Source of the DNA: Candidatus Woesearchaeota archaeon
GTDB lineage: Archaea > Nanobdellota > Nanobdellia > Woesearchaeales > UBA10216
NCBI GenBank assembly: GCA_016180105.1
Contig: JACPBZ010000005.1
Coordinates: 1 to 42,545, forward strand
DNA: 42,545 nucleotides
Reading direction: 5' to 3'
In this document: positions 9,897 through 19,205 of the stretch, piece by piece
Layout of the letters: every line of letters begins with the position of its first letter
How positions within the stretch are numbered: position 1 is the first letter of the stretch
Made by a program: the position numbers and the translations under genes
Notes under the pieces: generated by a model
What the model was told of the DNA's origin: nothing
Seen by the model: the letters and a program-made list of their open reading frames with translations, nothing else
Database searches by the model: none

Positions 9897-10142
9897 ATGG
9901 CGAGGACTATAATGATTGCTGACAGGGTTTATGAGGAACTGAAGAGGGCTAAAGGCAGTGATAAGAGCTTCAGTGAGGTTATAGCTGAGGCGCTTGAGGC
10001 GTCAAAGCCTAAAAAAACCATAGCTGGAGTTTTGAAGTATGCTGGCATCCTTAAGGGTGATACAGAGTACGACGAACTGATGAAGTGGTCAAGAAAGAGA
10101 TGGAAAGAATGGCAGGACAGATCATGGAAAAAATCTGTTTAG
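9897..10142 (+). CDS. VapB-type antitoxin (DUF217/RelB-like)
   Basis: MARTIMIADRVYEELKRAKGSDKSFSEVIAEAL; start moved from 9822 to 9897; followed by overlapping PIN gene. Confidence 0.8.
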   Translation: MARTIMIADRVYEELKRAKGSDKSFSEVIAEALEASKPKKTIAGVLKYAGILKGDTEYDELMKWSRKRWKEWQDRSWKKSV

Positions 10143-10498
10143 ATATCTCCGTATGCATTGATTTGATAAAACGAGGCAATGACGAGGCATTATCTTCTTT
10201 TTCAGCTGCTGAAGCTTTTTTGAGTTCGATGACTCTTTTTGAGTTAAGGCTTAGGACGCGCAACTTGGAAGAGGCCGAATTATTCATTAGTGCATTCGAA
10301 ATATTGGCGTTTGACAAGAAAGCAGCCGAGGAGGCGAGCAACATAGAAAAAGACTTGAAAGAAAGGGGCGCACTGATAGGACGCCAGGACATCTTCATAG
10401 CCGCAACTGCTATGGTAAACAACTGCGCCCTTGCCACATTAAAAGTCAAGGACTTCTCAAGGATTAAGGGGCTCAAGCTAGTTAAACTTCAAGAATAA
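10124..10498 (+). CDS. PIN-domain toxin (VapC-like)
   Basis: MEKICLDISVCIDLIKRG...LTLFEL-like SSMTLFELRLRT, GRQDIFIAATAMVNNCALATLKVKDFSRIKGL. Confidence 0.85.
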   Translation: MEKICLDISVCIDLIKRGNDEALSSFSAAEAFLSSMTLFELRLRTRNLEEAELFISAFEILAFDKKAAEEASNIEKDLKERGALIGRQDIFIAATAMVNNCALATLKVKDFSRIKGLKLVKLQE

Positions 10499-12276
10499 TA
10501 GTATTTGCCTTCCGCTTTCTGTTCCCTGTCGAGCCTGGAGTCTGGCGTGTTTATCCTGGGCCTGTTGGAGTCCTTGTCCCTTCTCAGGGTGATGTTGAGG
10601 CTTTTCAGGAAGTGGTTCATTCCAGTCTCCATCTGGAAGGGGCCGTGCGCTTCCCCATTGACTGCGGGCTCGCCTGAAAACACCATTAGCGTGTCTGAGA
10701 CGTAGTCTATGAGGAGCAGGTCGTGGTCAACCACCACTGCAGTTTTGCCCTGCAGGCTCATCCTTTCCCTGATTGCCTTTGATGCGGCGATGCGCTGCTC
10801 AACGTCGAGGTATGCTGATGGCTCGTCCAGGAGGTATAAGTCTGCATCCTCGGCCAGGCACTTTGCTATCATGACGCGCTGAAGCTCGCCTCCGGAGAGT
10901 TCCTTGAATTTCTTGAGCAGGAGGGGCTCTATTTCAAGCCTTGCCATCAGCTGGGTGTCATTTTGCGCCTTGTCCAGGAAGTTTGTCACCTGGTCTTCTG
11001 GGTTTTGGATGGCTGCGTTTATGTACTGCGGCTTGTATGAAATCGTGACGTTTGCATTCACGTTTCCGGAATCTGGCTTTATCTCGCCCGTAAGCAGCTT
11101 CACGAAGGTTGTCTTGCCAAGCCCGTTTTCGCCCAGTACGCCTGTGACGTGCTTCTTGGGCAGCTCCCCTGCTGGTGCGAGGAGAGTGAATTTTCCAAGT
11201 TTTGTTCTTATGCCATCCCATTTTACCAGGCTCTCCCTCCCGCCGAGTTTTTCTGGTGGCTTTGACTCGAATTTTATTTCGTGCTGCCTGAACCTCATGT
11301 TCTCATCGCGCAAGAATCCCTCGAGGTATGCGTTTATGGCGTTTCTTGTGGGCTTGGGCTTGCTAACTATGCCGTATGCTCCTGATTCGCCGTACATTAT
11401 GTGCACGGTATCGGCCAGGTAATCGAGTATTATGAGGTCGTGCTCTGCCGCCACAACCGAATTTTCCGGCTTGACCAGCGCCCTGATGAATTTTGCCGTG
11501 CTTATTCTTTGCTTTATGTCAAGGAATGATGTTGGCTCGTCGAATATGTAGACGTCTGGGCTCGCGTTGTCTTTTAGCGCGGCTGCGGCGATTGCTATTC
11601 TCTGGAGCTCTCCGCCTGAGACTTTGCTTATGTCTGTGTCAAGCACGTTGGTGATTCCAAGCTCGGCAGTGATTGCGGACGTTTTTTTCTCGTCCTTGCA
11701 CACTGCCTGGAGGAGTTTTTTGGCAGTTCCCTTGAACGTGGCTGGAATTGAGTCGACGGCTTGTGGCTTGACTGAGACTTTCAGTTTGCCATCTCGGATT
11801 CTTTCAAAGAATGCCTGGGCTTCTGACCCCCTGAACATCTGGATAAGGGCGTTAATGCTTTCGGCAGCGCTCTTTTTTTCAGTTGCTTTCCCGAAGTTGG
11901 GCTGCAGCATCTGCGCTATGACTTTTATTGCTGAGCTTTTTCCTATCCCGTTGATGCCCAGTATGCCGTTGACTTGGCCAAATAATGGCGCGGGCAGGCT
12001 GAAGAGCTCAAAGCCGTCTGTGCCGAATCGGTGTATGGGCTTGTCCGTGAGTTTCTCCGGCAGCTTGACCATGTGGATTGCGTTAAACGGGCATTTTTTT
12101 ACGGTGATTGATTCTGCATCAGTGCAGACTTCCTCGTTGACCTGCGCCTTGCCATCCGGGCCTATGACGAAGACTTCCTTGCCCATCCTGTTTCCAGGGC
12201 TCACCCTAAGGCAGAGATAACCTCCGCATCCCTGCGGGTTGCACTTGTCCTTCTCGATTACGGCTATGCGTCTCAT
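10489..12276 (-). CDS. ABCE1/RLI ribosome-recycling ATPase
   Basis: N-terminal FeS Cys motif (CNPQGCGGYLC...), two ABC domains with GINGIGKSSA and GENGLGKTTF, LSGGELQR, HDLLLIDYVSD. Confidence 0.96.
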   Translation of the reverse strand: MRRIAVIEKDKCNPQGCGGYLCLRVSPGNRMGKEVFVIGPDGKAQVNEEVCTDAESITVKKCPFNAIHMVKLPEKLTDKPIHRFGTDGFELFSLPAPLFGQVNGILGINGIGKSSAIKVIAQMLQPNFGKATEKKSAAESINALIQMFRGSEAQAFFERIRDGKLKVSVKPQAVDSIPATFKGTAKKLLQAVCKDEKKTSAITAELGITNVLDTDISKVSGGELQRIAIAAAALKDNASPDVYIFDEPTSFLDIKQRISTAKFIRALVKPENSVVAAEHDLIILDYLADTVHIMYGESGAYGIVSKPKPTRNAINAYLEGFLRDENMRFRQHEIKFESKPPEKLGGRESLVKWDGIRTKLGKFTLLAPAGELPKKHVTGVLGENGLGKTTFVKLLTGEIKPDSGNVNANVTISYKPQYINAAIQNPEDQVTNFLDKAQNDTQLMARLEIEPLLLKKFKELSGGELQRVMIAKCLAEDADLYLLDEPSAYLDVEQRIAASKAIRERMSLQGKTAVVVDHDLLLIDYVSDTLMVFSGEPAVNGEAHGPFQMETGMNHFLKSLNITLRRDKDSNRPRINTPDSRLDREQKAEGKYYYS

Positions 12277-12355
12277 GGTGTTTTTCGGAAGTTTGCGCCT
12301 TTTTAAATTAATTGTGGGCAGTAGATTTTTATATTCCTTCCAGGCATAAGGGCGT

Positions 12356-13246
12356 ATGAAGCGCTCCTTGATGGATCAGGTTGGCATTCTGCTGCTGAGG
12401 CACGGCTATACTGTCAAGACACTGACTGGCAGCAGCTTTGACATTGTCGCAAGGAGGGATGCCCAGGTAATGCTGATTAAGGTGCTGGAAGACGCGAACA
12501 GCATTACAGAGGACTTCGCGGTCTCGATGCGCAACCTGAGCAGCCATATTGATGCTGCTCCTGTAATCATTGCGGAGAAGGCAGGGCGCAAGCTTGAGGA
12601 CGGTGTTGTTTATTCGAGGTTTGGTGTTTATGCTTTCAATTACGGCACTTTTGGCAGCTGCCTTGCGAGCAGGTTCCCTATCGTGATAAGCACCCGAGCC
12701 GGCTTCACGGCGTCTGTTGTGGGCGAGAAGCTTCGCCATCAGCGTGAAGCGAGAGGTTACTCTCTCGGCGCATTATCCAGGAAGGTAGGCGTTTCAAGGA
12801 GGATGATTTCAAAGTACGAGTCTGACCTCGCCGATGTTTCCCTGAGGAGTGCCATTGCGCTTAACAAGCTTTTTGGTTCTGGCATTTTCAATAAGGTTGA
12901 TGTTTTTGCTGCCGCAAGGGACTCCATTGAAGGGAAGCCCTCCCAGATTGCGCGCAAGTATGGCGAGCTTGGCTTCAGGGCGGCTGACACCAGCAAGGCG
13001 CCCTTTGATGTCGTGGCAAGGCTGCAGCACGAGCTTATCTTGACAGAAGTATCCCCGAGGGTCAATCCCAATCTCGAGTCAATCCAGCAGCTTCTTGGGG
13101 CTGATGCGCTGCTCATAGTTGACCGAAAGTCTGAGTCAAGGGTTCCCAAGGCACAAAAGGCGCTTCCCCTGATTCAGAAGGGCGACTTCCTGGAGATGAA
13201 GTCTGCCAGGGAGCTTATCAGGTTCTTGAGGGAGTTTGAGGACTGA
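12356..13246 (+). CDS. Archaeal HTH transcriptional regulator (COG1395-like)
   Basis: N-terminal nuclease-fold-like region plus cro/CI HTH: GEKLRHQREARGYSLGALSRKVGVSRRMISKYESD. Confidence 0.85.
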   Translation: MKRSLMDQVGILLLRHGYTVKTLTGSSFDIVARRDAQVMLIKVLEDANSITEDFAVSMRNLSSHIDAAPVIIAEKAGRKLEDGVVYSRFGVYAFNYGTFGSCLASRFPIVISTRAGFTASVVGEKLRHQREARGYSLGALSRKVGVSRRMISKYESDLADVSLRSAIALNKLFGSGIFNKVDVFAAARDSIEGKPSQIARKYGELGFRAADTSKAPFDVVARLQHELILTEVSPRVNPNLESIQQLLGADALLIVDRKSESRVPKAQKALPLIQKGDFLEMKSARELIRFLREFED

Positions 13247-13636
13247 ATGAAGCAGGATTATGTTGCCGGTCAGCACGGCCATGTTTTTACATTGACCGGA
13301 GTCGCGAAGGATGGCCTGGACGCCGTGGTTGAGGGGTTGGCGCCAGTAATCGAGATGGCGTCAGTGAGGGATGACGGACGGTCCGTCAATTATCATCTCA
13401 GTGGCAGGGTTGGAAGGAATGGCGAGGGCCATTTTGACCTGACTATCCTGCATAGGAAAATCCCGCAAGTGCAGAATACGATGGTAATGGTCACGTCTGC
13501 TTCTGTCAGGGCAGGAAGTTACGTTGTGGGCAGGGTGAGGCAGGCATTGTCAGATGTTAAGGAGCTCAATATGCCAAGTGACGTGTACTATAGTGAGCAT
13601 GTGCGTGGATTGTTCAACCCTAAGAAAGCTTTATAA
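13247..13636 (+). CDS. Hypothetical protein
   Basis: 129-aa ORF beginning immediately after the TGA of the HTH regulator (TGAATGA). Confidence 0.65.
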   Translation: MKQDYVAGQHGHVFTLTGVAKDGLDAVVEGLAPVIEMASVRDDGRSVNYHLSGRVGRNGEGHFDLTILHRKIPQVQNTMVMVTSASVRAGSYVVGRVRQALSDVKELNMPSDVYYSEHVRGLFNPKKAL

Positions 13637-13659
13637 AAACAATTCTTTTGTGCCAGTTT

Positions 13660-15513
13660 ATGGCAAAATCCTCAAGCAAGGGAGAGAGGATAGAAAAGCT
13701 TGTTCCCGACACGTCAGTAATCATAGAGGGTATGGTGAGCCGGAAGATAAAGTCCGGTGAGATTAAGCCCGCAACAGTTCTCATTCACGAGGCCGTGATT
13801 GCCGAGCTTGAGCACCAGGCCAATATGAACAAGACCATTGGCTTTCTTGGCCTTGACGAAATCAAGCATCTGAAGGAGCTTTCTGCGAAGTTTGAGTTTG
13901 AGCTTGCTTTTGCAGGGTTGAGGCCTCACGCTTCTGAGATAAGGAATGCTAGGCTTGGCGAGATTGACGCCCTGATAAGGCAGCTTGCCTTTGAGCAGGA
14001 CGGCACGTTGCTGACTGCTGATAAGGTCCAGGCTGAGGTTGCAAGGGCAAAAAACATTCCTGTCATCTTCGTTGAGATTGAGCAGCTGCAAAGGACCATA
14101 CGCCTTGAAGGCTATTTTGATGATTCCACGATGAGCGTTCACCTTCGCGAGAATGTCGTGCCCAAGGCCAAGAAAGGGATGCCGGGCAACTGGACGTTTG
14201 TCGACATAGGGCCTTCCCAGCTTGCAAGGGAGGAAGTGAAGGAGATGTCCAGGGAGATTATCGAGGAAGCTGGAGTGAGGAAGGATGGCTTTGTGGAGAT
14301 TGAGCGCCCAGGCTCCACCATTGTTCAGCTCGGGGCTTACAGGATTGTCATCACCAGGCCTCCGTTGTCTGATGGCTGGGAGATTACGGCTGTTCGGCCT
14401 GTGAAAAAGCTTTCTATGGATGATTACAAGCTTTCTGACAAGTTAAGGCACCGCATTAAGGAGCAGGCTGAAGGCATACTCATTGCAGGAGCTCCGGGAA
14501 TGGGTAAGAGCACGTTCGCCCAGGCCCTTGCAGAGCATTACGCCGAGCAGGGCAATATAGTGAAGACGGTTGAGGCTCCCAGGGACTTGATGCTGCCTGA
14601 TAACATCACTCAGTATGCCATCAGCCACGCCACGCCGCAGGAAATTCACGACATCCTTCTCTTGTCGAGGCCGGACTACACCGTATTTGATGAGATGCGC
14701 AATACTGCTGACTTCCAGCTTTTTGCAGACCTTCGCCTGGCAGGCATTGGCCTTGCCGGTGTGGTGCACGCGACCAACCCGATTGATGCAATCCAGCGCT
14801 TTGTGGGCAGGATTGAGCTTGGCGTCATTCCCCAGATTGTTGACACCGTGATTTTCATAAGGAACGGCTTTGTCGGAAAGGTCCTCAGCCTGAAGATGAC
14901 TGTCAAGGTGCCGGAGGGCATGACCGAGGCAGACCTGGCGAGGCCGGTTGTCGTGGTGAATGATTTTGAGACAGGCAAGCTTGAGTACGAGCTTTACAGC
15001 TATGGCGAGGAAACAGTTGTGATTCCGGTAAGCAGCCTTGCCAGGAGCAAGAGCCCTGTCCAGCAGTTTGCGGCTTCCGCCATTGAGGCGAAAATGAAGG
15101 AATACGTCAGCAATGCCAAGGTCGAGATGGTATCTGACAGCAAGTGCATTGTTTACGTTCCCGAAAACGAGATTGCGAAGCTGATTGGCAAGGAAGGCAA
15201 GAACATTGCCTCAATTGAGGACCGCCTTGGTGTTGGGATTGACGTGCAGGCCCTCGGGAGCAAGATGGCTGCCGAGGGGGAGGAACGTGACATTGCCTTT
15301 GATGCCAAGATAAGCAAGAAGCACATTGTCTTTTCGGTTGACGGGATTTTCGCTAACAAGAATGTCAATGTCTATGTTGATGGCGATTATGTGATGACGG
15401 CCAATGTTGGCAAGGACGGGGTTTTCAAGATTTCCAGGAAGAACAAGATTGGAAAGCTAATCACCGACGCGGCCAGCACGGGAGATGGGTTGAAGGTTAC
15501 GGTTTCTGGGTGA
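13660..15513 (+). CDS. PIN domain-ATPase-KH domain protein (PINA-like, PilT-family ATPase)
   Basis: PIN: VPDTSVIIEGMVSRKI, DALIRQLA..., TADKVQAEVA; ATPase: GAPGMGKSTFAQALAEHY, DYTVFDEMR; KH: IAKLIGKEGKNIASIEDRLGV. TTTATAAA about 27 nt before ATG 13660. Confidence 0.93.
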   Translation: MAKSSSKGERIEKLVPDTSVIIEGMVSRKIKSGEIKPATVLIHEAVIAELEHQANMNKTIGFLGLDEIKHLKELSAKFEFELAFAGLRPHASEIRNARLGEIDALIRQLAFEQDGTLLTADKVQAEVARAKNIPVIFVEIEQLQRTIRLEGYFDDSTMSVHLRENVVPKAKKGMPGNWTFVDIGPSQLAREEVKEMSREIIEEAGVRKDGFVEIERPGSTIVQLGAYRIVITRPPLSDGWEITAVRPVKKLSMDDYKLSDKLRHRIKEQAEGILIAGAPGMGKSTFAQALAEHYAEQGNIVKTVEAPRDLMLPDNITQYAISHATPQEIHDILLLSRPDYTVFDEMRNTADFQLFADLRLAGIGLAGVVHATNPIDAIQRFVGRIELGVIPQIVDTVIFIRNGFVGKVLSLKMTVKVPEGMTEADLARPVVVVNDFETGKLEYELYSYGEETVVIPVSSLARSKSPVQQFAASAIEAKMKEYVSNAKVEMVSDSKCIVYVPENEIAKLIGKEGKNIASIEDRLGVGIDVQALGSKMAAEGEERDIAFDAKISKKHIVFSVDGIFANKNVNVYVDGDYVMTANVGKDGVFKISRKNKIGKLITDAASTGDGLKVTVSG

Positions 15514-17281
15514 CTGCCTGGGTTAGGTGGCCATTGCGCTCAAGAGCAGCATTGCCGTGAGTTCCATTTGCGGAATTGGTTTCTTTAATTCTCCAGGCAA
15601 CAGTCATATATTGCCGCAGCATTCTGGTGCTGTGGTACGTTGGTCCAAGTGTGCTTACAATGTATGGCGCCATAGCTTGTTGTCTTCCGGATGAAAAGGC
15701 TTCCTCAGCTCTTCGCAGGCTGGCAACTGTTTCCACGGCATCGTGCCTGTTGTCGCCATTTGTGCTTATGGTGAAGCCCGTGACCCCGTCAATAAGTGGC
15801 CCTTCGAACAGCCATCCTTCCCTGGGGCTGATATTTGGGAGGCCGTTTAAGGCGCCTTTCATGCCGCTTGTGCCTGAAGCTTCCCTTCCAGGCGCCGGAA
15901 ACTGAACTCGGCCATCAACCGCCTTTAATTGGAGTTGGGAGTTTGCTATGCCGTATTCAGGAAGAAACACGTAGGTTATTTTGCCTCCTGTCAGCCTGGT
16001 CAGGGATGCTCCTGCCTCTTGTGCCCTTTGAAGCGACTCCCTTCCTGCAACGTCATTGGGATGCGCTTTTCCGCCCTGAATCACGTTTAATGGCCTGCTG
16101 AGGTTGTCAGCGAGGTATTGCACGAAATCAGGGTTGAATAGTAGGTCGTGCCTCTTGTAAGGTGTTGCCCTTCGTGCGATGTCCACTGTGAACGCATCAG
16201 GGTTTAGATGGATTCCTGTCAGTTCTTGGATTTCCATAAGCGCAGCTTCTTTGCCTTTCACGTGCGCATTCCACATATCAGCCGGGCTTATCCTGCCTGC
16301 AGCCACAAGCGCATCAGGGTCATCGCGCCATCCAGGTCCAATCTTGCTGTCATAAAGCTCAGCCATCTCAGGGGTTACCCAGGTCGGCGGATGAACTGCG
16401 TTGGTTATGTGTCCAAAGTTTCTTCCCGGAAACAGTTGGTTTAGGATAAGCGAATGCTGAAGCGATACTCCAAAGCTGGCCCTGCTGTGGCGCGCGGCCA
16501 GCCAGTTAGTTACCAGGTTTCCGTTTTGGACGCATTCCCAAACTGTTTTGTGGCCATTCATTAGCTGGGGAACTTTCGACCTAAGCATCTCAGCAGAGAC
16601 CATTGGCATTGTGGCTTCCTCAATGCTGTGGTTGAAGAAAATGTTTCGTTCTATCACGTCATCCAGGCTGCCTGATTCCATTAATTGCGGCAGCACAAGC
16701 AACCCTGAATGCCCTTCATTCATGTGATACGTGGCAACCTGAATTCCCAGCCTCTGGAGCATTTTAAAGCCGCCCACTCCAAGCACCAGGCGCTGCAAGT
16801 CACCAATGCTTACACCATTGACTGAGCCATTGTCGTATAATCTATCCGTTATCCTCTTTGCCCAGTCTGGGTTGCCATCAACATCTGTTGTAAGGAATAG
16901 CGTCGTGACCTTGGAACCCTTGCCTGGGATGCCACTTTTAATTTCCAACGTGTATGCGCCGACTTTGAGCTCTGTGCCATCAAAAGGCACGCTTACTATT
17001 TCGGGCTGCTTTACAAGCCCTTGCTCTTCCAGAATCCAGTCTTGGGGCTCTCCAGATTGAGTTGCGTAGCCTTTCTTGGAAAGTTGCGTGAGAAAAATCA
17101 CGTCTGCGCCGTTGTCTGCTGCAGCCTTTTCCGTGTCCCCGGCCAAGATTCCAAGGCCGCCGGCGTAAGTGGGAATCCCCTGCTTAAGGCCTATTTCCTG
17201 GCTTAAGTAAGCTACCGTCATTTTCCCCACAGACTCACTTCTGTCCTTTACGCCACTGCTTGTTTTATAAAATTTGCGCAT
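15497..17281 (-). CDS. Alpha-glucan (glycogen/maltodextrin) phosphorylase, short archaeal form
   Basis: YLSQEIGLKQGIPTYAGGLGILAGDT, TYHMNEGHSGLL, RRATPYKRHDLLF, IQGGKAHPND, EASGTSGMKGALNGLPNIS. Start set to MRKFYK at 17281 (ORF track begins at 17509). Confidence 0.9.
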   Translation of the reverse strand: MRKFYKTSSGVKDRSESVGKMTVAYLSQEIGLKQGIPTYAGGLGILAGDTEKAAADNGADVIFLTQLSKKGYATQSGEPQDWILEEQGLVKQPEIVSVPFDGTELKVGAYTLEIKSGIPGKGSKVTTLFLTTDVDGNPDWAKRITDRLYDNGSVNGVSIGDLQRLVLGVGGFKMLQRLGIQVATYHMNEGHSGLLVLPQLMESGSLDDVIERNIFFNHSIEEATMPMVSAEMLRSKVPQLMNGHKTVWECVQNGNLVTNWLAARHSRASFGVSLQHSLILNQLFPGRNFGHITNAVHPPTWVTPEMAELYDSKIGPGWRDDPDALVAAGRISPADMWNAHVKGKEAALMEIQELTGIHLNPDAFTVDIARRATPYKRHDLLFNPDFVQYLADNLSRPLNVIQGGKAHPNDVAGRESLQRAQEAGASLTRLTGGKITYVFLPEYGIANSQLQLKAVDGRVQFPAPGREASGTSGMKGALNGLPNISPREGWLFEGPLIDGVTGFTISTNGDNRHDAVETVASLRRAEEAFSSGRQQAMAPYIVSTLGPTYHSTRMLRQYMTVAWRIKETNSANGTHGNAALERNGHLTQAVTQKP

Positions 17282-17308
17282 ATAGTTTTCCCAAGTCTTC
17301 TGCAAAAG

Positions 17309-17319
17309 ATTTATAATTG
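17309..17319. promoter_or_regulatory. TATA-like element shared by divergent glucan phosphorylase and serS genes
   Basis: gatttataattg reads as caattataaatc on the other strand; centre about 27 nt from the serS ATG and about 32 nt from the phosphorylase ATG. Confidence 0.6.
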
Positions 17320-17339
17320 CCCTTCCAGCAACAGAATGA

Positions 17340-18620
17340 ATGCTCGATATCAGGTTTGTCAGGGATAACAGGCAGCTCGTCAAGAAAGACCTCGAGAAGC
17401 GCAACGACAGGGAGAAGCTTCCCTGGGTGGATGAGGCTGTTGAGAAGCACGAGGAGCTCACGGGGATAAAAGCTGAGATCGATAAGCTCAGGCACAGCCG
17501 CAATCTCATCAGTCAGGAGATTAATAGGCTTCAGAAGCAGAAAAAGGACATTTCCTCAAAGGTTAAGGAAGTTAAGGAGCTTCCCGGAAAGATTGCTGCA
17601 GCTGAAGAAAAATTTCAGAAGGTGGAAGATCGCATTAAATTTATTCTTCGAAGGTTGCCTAATGTTCTTCACGAGTCTGTCCCTGTTGGGAAGGACGATA
17701 CTGAAAACAATGAGGTTAAGCGCTGGGGCGCCATCAAGAAGCCCTCATTCCAGTTAAAGCCTCACGGCGAGCTTCTTGAGCAGCTTGGCCTTGCGGATTT
17801 CGAAAAGGCAGCTGAGATTTCCGGCACGGGCTTTCATTTTCTCAAGGGCGACCTCGTGAAGCTTGAGCTTGCCCTTATCAACTTCGCAGTTTCTGCAATG
17901 GAAAAGAAGGGCTTTACCCTTGTCGAGCCTCCTTTGATGCTTCGCCGTGAGCCATACGAGGGAGTTACCGACCTTGCCGCCTTCGAGAGCGTTATGTACC
18001 GGATTGACGAAGGCAAGAATGAAAACGAGAGCAGCTATCTCATCGCGACGTCCGAGCATCCCATTGCGGCAATGATGACCGGCGCTGTCCTGGATGAAAA
18101 GCGGCTGCCTCTGAAGTTTTGCGGCATAAGCAATTGCTTCAGGAGGGAGATTGGCAGCCACGGCATAGATACCAGGGGCTTGTTCAGGGTTCACCAGTTC
18201 AGCAAGGTTGAGCAGTTTGTGTTTTGCAGGCCTGAGGACTCCTGGAAAATTCACGAGGAGCTGTTGAAGAATTCAGAGGAGCTTTTGCAGCAGCTCAAAA
18301 TCCCGTACAGGGTCGTGAATGTCTGCACTGGCGACATTGGAGCCGTTGCAGCAAAAAAGTACGACATTGAGGCGTGGTTCCCGAGGCAGAACAATTACCG
18401 TGAGGTGGTCAGCTGCAGCAACTGCACTGCCTATCAGTCTACTGCCCTGAATATCCGCTTTGGCAACGGGAAGGCGTACGTCCACACCCTGAACTCAACC
18501 GCCATCGCGACTGGCAGGACAATGGTCGCCATCATCGAGAACTACCAAAACCAGGACGGCACTATAACTGTGCCTGATGTTCTCGTGCCTTACGTTGGAA
18601 AGAAGGTTATTGGGAAGTAG
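17340..18620 (+). CDS. serS: Seryl-tRNA synthetase (class II, bacterial-type)
   Basis: MLDIRFVRDNRQLVKKDLEKRN coiled coil, TSEHPIAAM, FRREIGSHGIDTRGLFRVHQFSKVEQF, NSTAIATGRTMVAIIENYQ. Confidence 0.97.
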   Translation: MLDIRFVRDNRQLVKKDLEKRNDREKLPWVDEAVEKHEELTGIKAEIDKLRHSRNLISQEINRLQKQKKDISSKVKEVKELPGKIAAAEEKFQKVEDRIKFILRRLPNVLHESVPVGKDDTENNEVKRWGAIKKPSFQLKPHGELLEQLGLADFEKAAEISGTGFHFLKGDLVKLELALINFAVSAMEKKGFTLVEPPLMLRREPYEGVTDLAAFESVMYRIDEGKNENESSYLIATSEHPIAAMMTGAVLDEKRLPLKFCGISNCFRREIGSHGIDTRGLFRVHQFSKVEQFVFCRPEDSWKIHEELLKNSEELLQQLKIPYRVVNVCTGDIGAVAAKKYDIEAWFPRQNNYREVVSCSNCTAYQSTALNIRFGNGKAYVHTLNSTAIATGRTMVAIIENYQNQDGTITVPDVLVPYVGKKVIGK

Positions 18621-18621
18621 A

Positions 18622-18859
18622 ATGAAAAAAGTGATTAGCTCAACAGGGGCTCCAAAGGCGGCAGGGCCTTATTCCCAGGCAGTTCTGACTGATGCCAGAT
18701 ACGGGATGGAATTATCTGGGCAAGCTGGTTGAGGGCGGCATTGAAGCTGAGACAGGGCCCGAGAATCCGCCTGCGAGGGTTGCAGTTGCAGTAACGCAGC
18801 TTCCATTGGGCGCACTTGTCGAGATTGAATGCGAAGCGGCAGGCGACAAGATATCATAG
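18622..18859 (+). pseudogene. RidA/YjgF-family relic with internal deletions
   Basis: MKKVISSTGAPKAAGPYSQAVLTDARYGMELSGQ, then (frame shifted) GKLVEGGIEAET joined directly to GPENPPARVAVAVTQLPLGALVEIECEA; the central part of the family is missing. Confidence 0.8.
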
Positions 18860-19009
18860 AAGCCTTCTCACCAGCGAGAACAGGAACAGTATCAGGAATA
18901 TTATAAAAAGTATTTTTGCAATGTCTGCGGCAATTCCTGCTATTCCGCCGAATCCAAGCACTGCTGCAACAATTGCAATAATCAGGAACAGAATGGCGTA
19001 GTCAAGCAT
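18854..19009 (-). CDS. Small DUF1328/UPF0391-like membrane protein
   Basis: [51 protein letters not shown] (51 aa). Confidence 0.8.
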   Translation of the reverse strand: MLDYAILFLIIAIVAAVLGFGGIAGIAADIAKILFIIFLILFLFSLVRRLL

Positions 19010-19205
19010 TTTTCTCCCAGCAATCTTATGTTGTTTTATTTCGTCTTTTCGTTTTCTCTCGGTGGCAACGTTTAATTCCCCCAACGGCCTATTCAAGATG
19101 TTTAAATTGATAAGGCTTTCTTTAAAGATTATATAGAAAGATGGATGATGGCAAATTGGCCGCCTCACGAAAAACTATATATACCTTCCATCCGCTGCTG
19201 GCTTT

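Noticed and set aside
10904-12220. ORFs of 172 and 217 aa antisense to ABCE1
   Set aside because: Shadow ORFs opposite a highly conserved gene.
18690-18760. An intron in the RidA-like gene
   Set aside because: Sequence is missing relative to the family rather than inserted, so deletion is the better explanation.
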